Shown here: in pieces, positions 1 through 5,806 of the stretch
Numbering within the stretch: the first letter of the stretch is position 1
Layout: each line of letters starts with the position of its first letter
Assembly: GCA_903872555.1 (NCBI GenBank)
Contig: CAIQLE010000341.1
Coordinates: 1-6,178 of the forward strand
Origin: an uncultured bacterium
Lineage (GTDB): Bacteria > Pseudomonadota > Gammaproteobacteria > Burkholderiales > Burkholderiaceae_D
Direction of reading: 5' to 3'
DNA length: 6,178 nt
Program-made: the position numbers and the translations under genes
The notes under the pieces: model-generated
Told to the model about the DNA's origin: nothing
Seen by the model: only the letters and a program-made list of their open reading frames with translations
The model's database searches: none

Positions 1-287
1 CCTTAGCCACCAGCGCCATTCGACGCAATATGCCTGATCCTGTGCCCGTCTTAGTATTAGCCCGGCTTGCAGTCTCAAGTCATGCACAAGGCCTTAAATT
101 AGGAGGTGCCTTGTTGCAGGACGCTGTCAATCGGGCAGTCAGCGTTGCCAGCAACGCAGGTGTCAGAGCCTTACTCGTGCATGCATTGCACGATCAGGCA
201 AAAATGTTTTACGAACATTATGGGTTTCAGGTATCGCCTGCTCATCCTCTAACTCTGATGCTTAAACTGAATAGTGTTAAAGCCTGA
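1..287 (+). CDS. GNAT family N-acetyltransferase, TacT-like toxin type (3' part only)
   Basis: C-terminal part of an acetyl-CoA-dependent N-acetyltransferase. The frame is open from the first complete codon (position 3) to the TGA at 285-287, so the start lies before the window; the ATG at 30 is internal. Visible features are the run RRNMPDPVPVLVLARLAV, which is typical of toxin-type GNATs that acetylate aminoacyl-tRNA. It is followed by the acetyl-CoA pyrophosphate-binding loop AQGLKLGGALL, then VHALHDQAKMFYEHYGF, the usual C-terminal GNAT helix-strand with the Tyr region near the active site. In such toxins the gene normally follows a short ribbon-helix-helix (DUF1778) antitoxin gene, which would be off the left edge. 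The K in QGLKLG replaces the second glycine of the common QGxGxG form; I believe this is a frequent variant. Family assignment is good. The toxin role is inferred from family resemblance only, since the antitoxin is not visible. Confidence 0.82.
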   Translation, partial: LATSAIRRNMPDPVPVLVLARLAVSSHAQGLKLGGALLQDAVNRAVSVASNAGVRALLVHALHDQAKMFYEHYGFQVSPAHPLTLMLKLNSVKA

Positions 288-355
288 AAGTTATTCGGTG
301 TTTTCAGCTGAAAAAAAAGCGCCAGAAAATTAACAATCAATGGGGGGTTTTACCT

Positions 356-585
356 TTGAATATCGGAAAATTTAGCATCTCAGTGGCACTTATCGCAATG
401 TAAATTTTAATGGGAGTAATGTGAGCGCTTCGTCATCTGGAAACGGGCTTCTCTACGGAATCGGCTACGGTGCGAGCATATCCAATGATTTGGACTGGCG
501 TGCTCAAATAACGAGCTATAACTCAATAGCCGGTGATACAACAGATTCCCTAGTATATTCAGTCGGCATATTAAAAAAATTCTGA
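356..585 (+). pseudogene. Remnant of an outer-membrane beta-barrel protein gene (internal deletion/frameshift)
   Basis: The frame is open from 376 to the TGA at 583-585 and encodes a polar, aromatic-rich stretch of alternating residues. It includes GLLYGIGYGASISNDLDWRA and ends in LVYSVGILKKF. The terminal Phe with aromatic and hydrophobic residues at alternating positions is the beta-signal recognised by the BAM complex, and the whole resembles the last two or three strands of an OmpA-like eight-stranded barrel. The frame is closed upstream by a TAG at 373. In another frame, a TTG at 356 (after a G-run at 342-347) begins MNIGKFSISVALIAM and then meets TAA at 401; this looks like a signal peptide. 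The simplest reading is a gene that lost its middle, leaving the secretion signal and the last strands out of frame. A GTG at 421 with GGGAG at 412-416 could still start a 54-residue peptide, but without a signal peptide it could not reach the outer membrane. The beta-barrel nature is fairly secure; the deletion history is inference. Confidence 0.55.
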
Positions 586-673
586 GTCGAAACGACTATT
601 AACATTATGAATTTTCGTTACTGTTGAAGATTTTACTGTGACCGATCTGTTCCAATGTTGAATATCAAGAAAG

Positions 674-697
674 AGCCGCGTTTTGCGGCTTTTTTTA
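674..697 (+). terminator. Rho-independent terminator
   Basis: A 6-bp GC-rich stem, AGCCGC at 674-679 and GCGGCT at 685-690, encloses the 5-base loop GTTTT and runs into a T-tract (690-696). The A-rich bases before the stem can pair with the T-tract. It is oriented to end transcription from the left flank (acetyltransferase or decayed porin gene). It also lies about 50 bases past the stop of the minus-strand nagR. In that direction the stem is followed only by CTCTTTCTT, so it would be a weaker terminator for nagR. Confidence 0.82.
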
Positions 698-740
698 TGT
701 TAGTGAATTGTAAGAAACTTAGTACAAGCAATCAGTAGAG

Positions 741-1646
741 TTAATCACTGAACATATCAAACACCAGACTCCTCAGCCACTGATTACCCGCCTCTTTATG
801 AAACCGCGAATGCCAGAACAGGTTAATGCCGATTTCGGGAAGCTTCATAGGCAGGTCAACATATTTGAGTTGAAAAGGCGTCACGCAATGGCGTGCAAAG
901 CGCTCAGGCACGGTGGCAATCATGTCCGTCGATGCCAGTATGTGCCCGATCGCCACAAAATGCGGCACTGTCAAAGCGAGTTTACGTTTGACTCCGAGCT
1001 TTTCTATCGCGCTATCAACCGTAGCGTGTCCTGTTCCTAGGGCGGACACCACCACATGGTCTTCCGCTTCGAATTCACTTTGTGTCAGCGGCGCTGCTTT
1101 GTCTAAACGATGACCGTGCCGAAACATACATACATGATCCTGCACAAACAGACGACGCTGAAAGAAGCCTGATTTCAGATGCGGCAACCAGCCTATCGCC
1201 AGATCAATGCGACCCGCTTCCATATCCTCCGATAGATTGGCGCCCGTGGTCCGGATCGTACTCAGCGCAATACCGGGCGCGACTTCGGCGAGTGCCTGCA
1301 TCAGTTTCGGTAAAAAATAGATCTCGCCTATATCCGTCACAGCGACGATGAACCTGCGCTGACTTTTTGCCGGATCAAATCGTGTGCGCTGACTCAGGGT
1401 CTCTTGTATGGAAGACAGTGCATAGCCTATGGGCTCGGCTAACTGCATGGCATAGGCCGTGGGTTCCATGCCTTTGGATGTACGCAGAAAAAGATCATCT
1501 CCCAGTTGCTGACGTAGTCGGTTCAATGCATTGCTGACCGTGGGTTGTGACAATCCCAGATTCACTGCGACCGCCGACACCCGGCGCTCCTGCAGGAGTT
1601 GCTGAAATATTAATAAGAGGTTGAGGTCAATATCCTTAAGATCCAT
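741..1646 (-). CDS. nagR: LysR-type transcriptional regulator of salicylate/naphthalene catabolism (NahR/NagR type)
   Basis: Transcriptional activator that binds upstream of catabolic promoters and responds to salicylate in the NahR/NagR family. From the ATG at 1646 the protein has 301 residues; NahR, as I recall it, has 300. An N-terminal winged helix-turn-helix spans about residues 5-62 (DLNLLLIFQQLLQERRVSAV, then LGLSQPTVSNALNRLRQQLG as turn and recognition helix), with LFLRTSKGMEPT as the wing. The effector-binding domain follows at about 90-300. It carries family-typical stretches such as TDIGEIYFLPKLM, GFFQRRL, GTGH, VPHF-AIGHIL and INLFWHSRFHK. An in-frame TTG at 1661 would add five residues. 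The ATG is preferred because MDLKDIDLNLL lines up with the NahR N-terminus, although neither start has a clear Shine-Dalgarno. The gene is divergent from the catabolic operon, with the operator 10 bases before its ATG, so autorepression is likely. The inducer is inferred from family and neighbours. Confidence 0.93.
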   Translation of the reverse strand: MDLKDIDLNLLLIFQQLLQERRVSAVAVNLGLSQPTVSNALNRLRQQLGDDLFLRTSKGMEPTAYAMQLAEPIGYALSSIQETLSQRTRFDPAKSQRRFIVAVTDIGEIYFLPKLMQALAEVAPGIALSTIRTTGANLSEDMEAGRIDLAIGWLPHLKSGFFQRRLFVQDHVCMFRHGHRLDKAAPLTQSEFEAEDHVVVSALGTGHATVDSAIEKLGVKRKLALTVPHFVAIGHILASTDMIATVPERFARHCVTPFQLKYVDLPMKLPEIGINLFWHSRFHKEAGNQWLRSLVFDMFSD

Positions 1647-1655
1647 GCGAGCGAT

Positions 1656-1670
1656 ATTCAAAATATGAAT
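1656..1670. promoter_or_regulatory. Putative NagR operator (LysR T-N11-A box)
   Basis: Perfect inverted repeat ATTCA (1656-1660), spacer AAATA, TGAAT (1666-1670). It contains the T-N11-A signature of LysR recognition sites, and the ATTCA half matches the core I recall for NahR sites. Its centre is about 65 bases upstream of the start expected from the -10 at 1716-1721, the usual place of the recognition site in LysR-activated promoters. A further ATTC-containing stretch (ATTCAGACAATTC, 1678-1690) lies where the activation site near -40 would be. The box also lies just before the nagR ATG and overlaps its probable promoter, which fits negative autoregulation. Confidence 0.72.
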
Positions 1671-1692
1671 TTAGTTAATTCAGACAATTCTA

Positions 1693-1728
1693 TATCTTAA
1701 TTTTACTTAGCTTCCTATACTTTCCTCC
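1693..1728 (+). promoter_or_regulatory. Putative LysR-dependent promoter of the nagAa operon
   Basis: A good -10 hexamer, TATACT, lies at 1716-1721. Seventeen bases upstream there is only TATCTT (1693-1698), a poor -35, as expected of a promoter that needs an activator. The predicted transcription start is near 1728, about 28 bases before the nagAa ATG. No competing promoter of similar quality was noticed in the gap, but the assignment rests on eye inspection only. Confidence 0.5.
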
Positions 1729-1755
1729 ACATTCTTATAAGAAAACGTGAAGACC

Positions 1756-2742
1756 ATGGAACTTGTCGTCCATCCGACCGAGCAGGTACTGCAAGTGACA
1801 CCAGGTGCCAATCTGCTCGATGTCCTGCTCAAAAACAGCGTACCCATTTCGTACAGCTGTATGTCAGGTCGCTGTGGGACGTGTCGCTGCAAAGTCATCA
1901 GTGGCAACCTGCTCGAGAGCGGGCGCGAAGCGAAGATCACCAATCCCTCTGAGGGCGACTATGTACTCGCCTGCACCAGTGTACTCACCGAGAATTGCGC
2001 GATTGAGATTCCGGAAGCAGATGAAATCATCACGCATCCTGCCCGCATCATTAAGGCGACGCTGAGCTCGATTGAAGATGCGACGCACGACATCAAAATC
2101 CTACGTCTGCGCCCAGCCAAGCCCTTATCTTTTTCGCCGGGGCAGTACGCGACACTGCAATTCACACCAGAACATAGTCGCCCATATTCCATGGCCGGGT
2201 TGTGCACGGATGATGAGATGGAATTTCACATACGCCATGTTCCCGACGGGCGCGTGACAGGCTATCTGTTTAATCAACTCAAGGTCGGTGATTCCGTTCG
2301 TGTCAGCGGACCACTGGGTACTGCCTATCTGCGTACACGGCATGAAGGCCCGATGCTATGCGTGGCGGGTGGGACTGGCCTTGCACCTATTTTGTCTATC
2401 CTGCGTGGTGCTGCCGGCGCAGAGATGCAGCATCCGATTCACTTGTACTTCGGCGTTCGCTCACCTCAGGATATCTATGGTCTGGATCAGATCAAAGCCC
2501 TGCAGGCCCTGCTGCCTTTACTCAAAGTCGATGTGGTCGTCACCACCGATTACGAAGGCTCAGGCATGCGTACAGGACTAATCACCGAAGCCATCGCACA
2601 AGACATTCCGAATTTTGAAGGCTGGCGTGCCTATATTTGCGGTGCACCTCCCATGGTGGAAGCCGTTGCAGCGCTGTTGAAGCAGCGCGACATTCAAGAA
2701 CAACACGTCTATGCCGACGCTTTTTACGCCAGCGGCACCTGA
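1756..2742 (+). CDS. nagAa: Ferredoxin-NAD(P)+ reductase component of salicylate 5-hydroxylase / ring-hydroxylating dioxygenase
   Basis: Electron-transfer flavoprotein that takes electrons from NAD(P)H and passes them to a small Rieske-type ferredoxin serving the oxygenase. From the ATG at 1756 it has 328 residues, the length I recall for NahAa/NagAa. The N-terminal plant-type [2Fe-2S] domain has Cys35-x4-Cys40-x2-Cys43-x29-Cys73 ([14 protein letters not shown], then LAC). The FAD-binding barrel at about 95-195 has the RPYS motif at 142-145 and [11 protein letters not shown] before it. The NAD(P)-binding domain at about 198-328 has the nucleotide loop GGTGLAP at 205-211 and CGAP at 295-298. 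An upstream in-frame GTG at 1747 would add MKT; the ATG is chosen because the family starts MELVV. The Shine-Dalgarno is weak. It is first in the operon, 12 bases before nagI. In known nag operons this reductase can serve more than one oxygenase; here NagGH is the evident partner. Confidence 0.94.
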   Translation: MELVVHPTEQVLQVTPGANLLDVLLKNSVPISYSCMSGRCGTCRCKVISGNLLESGREAKITNPSEGDYVLACTSVLTENCAIEIPEADEIITHPARIIKATLSSIEDATHDIKILRLRPAKPLSFSPGQYATLQFTPEHSRPYSMAGLCTDDEMEFHIRHVPDGRVTGYLFNQLKVGDSVRVSGPLGTAYLRTRHEGPMLCVAGGTGLAPILSILRGAAGAEMQHPIHLYFGVRSPQDIYGLDQIKALQALLPLLKVDVVVTTDYEGSGMRTGLITEAIAQDIPNFEGWRAYICGAPPMVEAVAALLKQRDIQEQHVYADAFYASGT

Positions 2743-2754
2743 TCAGGAGGCATC

Positions 2755-3801
2755 ATGCAGAACACAACACCCACGTCCCAACAGCCCAATCCAAGACAAG
2801 CCTACTACGACCGTATCGCCAAAGACCATATGACACCCTTGTGGGAAGTATTGGGTGCACTGGTACCGAAGTCGCCCAACAGCCCGGCCAAACCCGCGCT
2901 GTGGCGCTACGCTGAATTGCGTGAACAAGTAATGGAAGCAGGACGTCTGATCACTGCGGAACAAGCCGAACGTCGGGTACTGATCTTAGAAAATCCCGGC
3001 CTGCAGGGCCAGTCTGCGATCACGCAATCGCTGTATGCAGGGCTGCAACTCATCTTGCCCGGCGAAATAGCCCCGGCTCACCGCCACACACAATCTGCCC
3101 TGCGACTCGTGATCGACGGTGAAGGTGCTTATACCGCGGTCGATGGTGAACGCACGACGATGCGACGCGGTGACTTCATCATCACACCTTCTTGGACCTT
3201 TCATGATCACGGCAATCTGGGTGATCAGCCGGTGGTCTGGCTGGATGGTCTGGACATACCAACCGTGCGCTTCTTTGATGCCGGCTTTGCAGAGCATGGA
3301 CAAAGCGCAGCTCAAGCCACGATACGGCCCGAAGGTGATGCACTCGCGCGCTACGGCAACAACATGCTGCCCGTCGATTTTTATCAGGCGCCGTCTGATC
3401 CAACACGGGTCTTTGTGTATCCCTACGAACGCACCATGGCTTCACTCGACAAAATCGCCAGCGGCACACCTGACCCTCACCTGGGTTACAAACTCCGTTA
3501 CGTGAATCCGGCCACAGGTGCTTCACCTATGCCCACCATAGGCGCTTTCTCGCAACGCTTACCTGCCGGTTTCGAAACACGCCCATATCGCAGCACCGAT
3601 GGCACCGTGTATGTCTGTCAGGAGGGAGAAGCGACCGTCTCCGTCGGCGACACCGAATGGCAACTGCAGCGCGACGATATTTTTGTCGTGCCTTCATGGC
3701 AGCCGCTGAAATTTCTCGCCAAACGCGACACCACTCTATTTAGTTTTTCTGATCGCCCGGTCCTGCAGTCGCTTGGCTTGTGGCGCGAAGCTCGTCTTTG
3801 A
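2755..3801 (+). CDS. nagI: Gentisate 1,2-dioxygenase
   Basis: Cytosolic Fe(II) ring-cleavage dioxygenase of the bicupin family that opens gentisate (2,5-dihydroxybenzoate) to maleylpyruvate with O2. It has 348 residues, a normal length. The N-terminal cupin carries the iron ligands His109 and His111 (APAHRHTQSALR) and His150 (WTFHDHGN). The 41-residue spacing between first and third ligands equals that of His119/His121/His160 in the Pseudaminobacter salicylate 1,2-dioxygenase. Arg117 and His152 fall where substrate-binding Arg127 and His162 lie in that enzyme. The C-terminal cupin (about 255-335, with YRSTDGTVYVCQEGEATVSV) lacks a His-x-His pair and is presumably structural, as is usual. A strong Shine-Dalgarno, AGGAGG at 2745-2750, lies 4 bases before the ATG. 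The gene sits between the reductase and nagK, unlike the classic nag order in which it is distal. Confidence in the enzyme class is high; gentisate as substrate follows from the family and from NagGH nearby. Confidence 0.94.
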   Translation: MQNTTPTSQQPNPRQAYYDRIAKDHMTPLWEVLGALVPKSPNSPAKPALWRYAELREQVMEAGRLITAEQAERRVLILENPGLQGQSAITQSLYAGLQLILPGEIAPAHRHTQSALRLVIDGEGAYTAVDGERTTMRRGDFIITPSWTFHDHGNLGDQPVVWLDGLDIPTVRFFDAGFAEHGQSAAQATIRPEGDALARYGNNMLPVDFYQAPSDPTRVFVYPYERTMASLDKIASGTPDPHLGYKLRYVNPATGASPMPTIGAFSQRLPAGFETRPYRSTDGTVYVCQEGEATVSVGDTEWQLQRDDIFVVPSWQPLKFLAKRDTTLFSFSDRPVLQSLGLWREARL

Positions 3802-3814
3802 TATCTCAACTTAC

Positions 3815-3818
3815 AGGA
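3815..3818 (+). promoter_or_regulatory. Ribosome binding site of nagK (decides the start)
   Basis: AGGA lies 6 bases before the ATG at 3825. This supports that start over the in-frame ATG at 3780, which lies inside nagI and would add 15 residues that do not look like the fumarylacetoacetate hydrolase family N-terminus. Confidence 0.6.
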
Positions 3819-3824
3819 TCTTCT

Positions 3825-4523
3825 ATGAAATACGCCGTCCCCCTGCCGCCAAGTTACACCCTGCTCATCGCTGGCAGTGATGAAGTTTTTCCAGTCAACC
3901 GCGTTTTCTGTGTCGGCCGCAATTATGCGGCGCATGCACGTGAGATGGGCAAAGACCCAGACCGTGAACCACCTTTCTTCTTCATGAAGCCTGCTTGCGC
4001 AGTGATTCAGGCAGGCGAAAAAGAAATCACGATCCCCTACCCGCCCATGACCAGCAACTTCCATCATGAAATCGAACTGGTGGTCACCCTAGGCAAAGGC
4101 GGCAAAGACATCTCCATTGAACAAGCGCTTGAGCATGTGTATGGCTATGCCGTTGGTCTCGATATGACACGCCGCGATCTGCAGCTCGATGCACGAGACA
4201 AAGGTCGTCCCTGGGAATTTGGTAAATCCTTTGCCCAGTCAGCACCGATTGGCCCTGTCCATACGGCCAGCAAAATTGGCCATCTGGCTACCGGCACGAT
4301 TTCACTCACCGTGAATGAACAGCACCGCCAATCTTCTGACATCGCCAAACTGATCTGGTCCGTCGCCGAGTCTATTTCCTACCTCTCGCGTTACGAAACG
4401 CTGGAGCCGGGAGACGTCATCATGACCGGCACACCTGAAGGTGTGGGCGCTGTGGTTGCGGGCGATGTCATGCGCGGTCACATAGCCGGCCTGAGCGACA
4501 TCCTAGTCCGTGTAGGCCAATAA
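3825..4523 (+). CDS. nagK: Fumarylpyruvate hydrolase (fumarylacetoacetate hydrolase family)
   Basis: Hydrolyses fumarylpyruvate to fumarate and pyruvate, the last step of the glutathione-type gentisate pathway. The protein has 232 residues and is a single FAH-fold domain. The N-terminal VFCVGRNYAAHAREMG holds the conserved tyrosine, histidine and glutamate (Tyr34, His37, Glu40). FFFMKP is the substrate-side loop at 51-56. HEIELVVTLG carries the metal ligands Glu82 and Glu84, with the third at Asp113 in GLDMTRRD. KSFAQSAPIGP (134-144) and the closing MTGTPEGVG (200-208) are family signatures. It starts 23 bases after nagI and ends 20 bases before nagG, clearly in the same operon. The family also includes hydrolases of other acylpyruvates. 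Fumarylpyruvate is inferred from its position next to gentisate dioxygenase. The partner maleylpyruvate isomerase (nagL) is not in the window. Without it, direct maleylpyruvate hydrolysis by this enzyme is a less likely alternative. Confidence 0.9.
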   Translation: MKYAVPLPPSYTLLIAGSDEVFPVNRVFCVGRNYAAHAREMGKDPDREPPFFFMKPACAVIQAGEKEITIPYPPMTSNFHHEIELVVTLGKGGKDISIEQALEHVYGYAVGLDMTRRDLQLDARDKGRPWEFGKSFAQSAPIGPVHTASKIGHLATGTISLTVNEQHRQSSDIAKLIWSVAESISYLSRYETLEPGDVIMTGTPEGVGAVVAGDVMRGHIAGLSDILVRVGQ

Positions 4524-4543
4524 TCTTTCACGAGGAGATCAAC

Positions 4544-5806
4544 ATGGGTGATACGCCGGAAGTATTCAAGCAGCCACATGTGTGGGAAGCAGAAGGCTCA
4601 AGCCGCATTCCTTTCTGGGCCTATACAGACGAGTCTATCTACAAAAAAGAACTCGATCGTCTGTTCTATAAAGGCCACTGGTGCTATATCGGTCTTGAAG
4701 CAGAAGTGCCGAATCCGGGTGATTTCAAGCGTACGGTCATAGGAGAACGCTCCGTGGTCATGACGCGTGATATGGACGGCACCATCCATGTCGTTGAAAA
4801 CGTCTGCGCACACCGCGGCATGCAGTTTTGTCGTGAACGTCATGGCAATAAAAAAGAACTGGTCTGTCCTTACCATCAGTGGAACTACTCACTCAAAGGT
4901 GATTTGCAGGGCGTGCCGTTTCGTCGTGGCGTGAAACAAGACGGAAAAATCAACGGCGGCATGCCTAAGGAATTCAAAACGGAAGACCATGGCCTGACCA
5001 AACTCAAAGTCGCCACCCGTGGCGGCGTGGTGTTTGCCACCTTTGATCACGAGACTGAAGCATTTGAAGACTATCTCGGCCCTGAGATCCTGTCCTACTT
5101 CGACCGCCTGTTCAATGGTCGCAAGCTCACCATTCTTGGCTATAACCGTCAGCGCATACCCGGCAACTGGAAGCTGATGCAGGAAAATATCAAAGACCCC
5201 TATCACCCCGGATTACTGCACACCTGGTTCGTTACCTATGGACTGTGGCGGGCTGACAATAAATCCGAATTGAAAATGGATGAGAAATTCCGTCACGCCG
5301 CCATGATTTCAACCCGTGGCACAGGCGGCAAAAAAGAAGAAGTCACACAAGGCATCACCAGTTTTAAAGAAAACATGGACATCCTTGACAAGCGCCTGAT
5401 CGACATCGTGCCAGAGGCCTGGTGGAACGGTCCGACCGCCGTCATGATGACCATCTTCCCCAGCGTGATTTTTCAGCAGCAAGTCAATAGCGTGTCGACC
5501 CGTCACATACAGCCGAATGGTCACGGCTCTTTCGATTTCGTCTGGACGCATTTCGGCTTCGAAGAAGATACGCCGGAAATGACCGAGCGCCGTCTGATAC
5601 AGGCCAATCTCTTTGGCCCTGCAGGTTTTGTATCAGCTGATGATGGTGAAGTGATTGAACTCTCACAGTTCGGCTTTGAACAAAAACCAGCACACCGGAC
5701 TGTCGCTGAATTAGGCGGCTATGAATGCGAGAACACTGATCATATGGTGACTGAAACCCTGATCCGCGGCATGTACAACTACTGGCGCAAAGTGATGGAG
5801 ATATGA
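4544..5806 (+). CDS. nagG: Salicylate 5-hydroxylase, large oxygenase (alpha) subunit
   Basis: Catalytic subunit of the Rieske non-haem iron oxygenase that hydroxylates salicylate at C5 to gentisate. It has 420 residues, close to the roughly 420 of NagG from Ralstonia U2, and is recognisably similar throughout. The Rieske [2Fe-2S] centre is Cys88-x-His90 (CAHRGM) and Cys108-x2-His111 (CPYHQW). The catalytic domain has Asp218-x2-His221-x4-His226 (NIKDPYHPGLLH): Asp218 is the electron bridge and the two His bind iron. The carboxylate ligand is probably Asp366 or Asp367 in FVSADDGEVIE. The family-typical stretches PFRRGVKQDGK and HIQPNGHGSFDFVWTHFGFE favour the salicylate 5-hydroxylase branch over naphthalene dioxygenase. 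A clear Shine-Dalgarno (AGGAG, 4533-4537) lies 6 bases before the ATG. The stop overlaps the nagH start by one base, so the subunits are probably translated together. Electrons should come from NagAa through a ferredoxin not seen here. Confidence 0.95.
   Translation: MGDTPEVFKQPHVWEAEGSSRIPFWAYTDESIYKKELDRLFYKGHWCYIGLEAEVPNPGDFKRTVIGERSVVMTRDMDGTIHVVENVCAHRGMQFCRERHGNKKELVCPYHQWNYSLKGDLQGVPFRRGVKQDGKINGGMPKEFKTEDHGLTKLKVATRGGVVFATFDHETEAFEDYLGPEILSYFDRLFNGRKLTILGYNRQRIPGNWKLMQENIKDPYHPGLLHTWFVTYGLWRADNKSELKMDEKFRHAAMISTRGTGGKKEEVTQGITSFKENMDILDKRLIDIVPEAWWNGPTAVMMTIFPSVIFQQQVNSVSTRHIQPNGHGSFDFVWTHFGFEEDTPEMTERRLIQANLFGPAGFVSADDGEVIELSQFGFEQKPAHRTVAELGGYECENTDHMVTETLIRGMYNYWRKVMEI
5797..5800 (+). 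promoter_or_regulatory. Ribosome binding site of nagH inside the nagG end
   Basis: GGAG lies 5 bases before the ATG at 5806 and only 2 before the in-frame ATG at 5803, so the second of the two tandem ATG codons is favoured. The nagG stop (TGA, 5804-5806) shares its last base with this ATG, a TGATG arrangement typical of translational coupling. Confidence 0.6.

Noticed and set aside
301..314. Perfect 14-base palindrome TTTTCAGCTGAAAA after the acetyltransferase stop, with a further CTGAAA copy at 284-289
   Set aside because: It has no loop and is followed by A's rather than T's on the plus strand, so it is not a convincing terminator. It could be a chance palindrome in AT-rich DNA.
585..597. 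Small hairpin AGTCG-AAA-CGACT directly at the end of the porin remnant
   Set aside because: A stem of only 5 bp with a 3-base loop and no T-tract. The hairpin at 674-697 is a much better terminator.
798..1351. Plus-strand open frames of 66-89 codons opposite nagR
   Set aside because: They are shadows of the LysR gene, with no Shine-Dalgarno or family pattern.
1647..1661. In-frame TTG at 1661 as an earlier start of nagR
   Set aside because: It would add five residues not expected in the NahR family, has no Shine-Dalgarno, and would overlap the operator. The ATG at 1646 fits the family N-terminus.
1747..1755. In-frame GTG at 1747 as the start of nagAa
   Set aside because: It adds MKT before the family-typical MELVV start, and no better ribosome binding site precedes it.
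2986..3526. Overlapping minus-strand open frames opposite nagI
   Set aside because: The translations are rich in Cys, His and Arg with no recognisable motif, and they are fully antisense to a conserved enzyme.
3618..4067. Minus-strand open frame of 149 codons opposite nagI and nagK
   Set aside because: It lies wholly opposite two well-supported genes, has no domain-like pattern, and is the usual shadow of a GC-biased coding strand.
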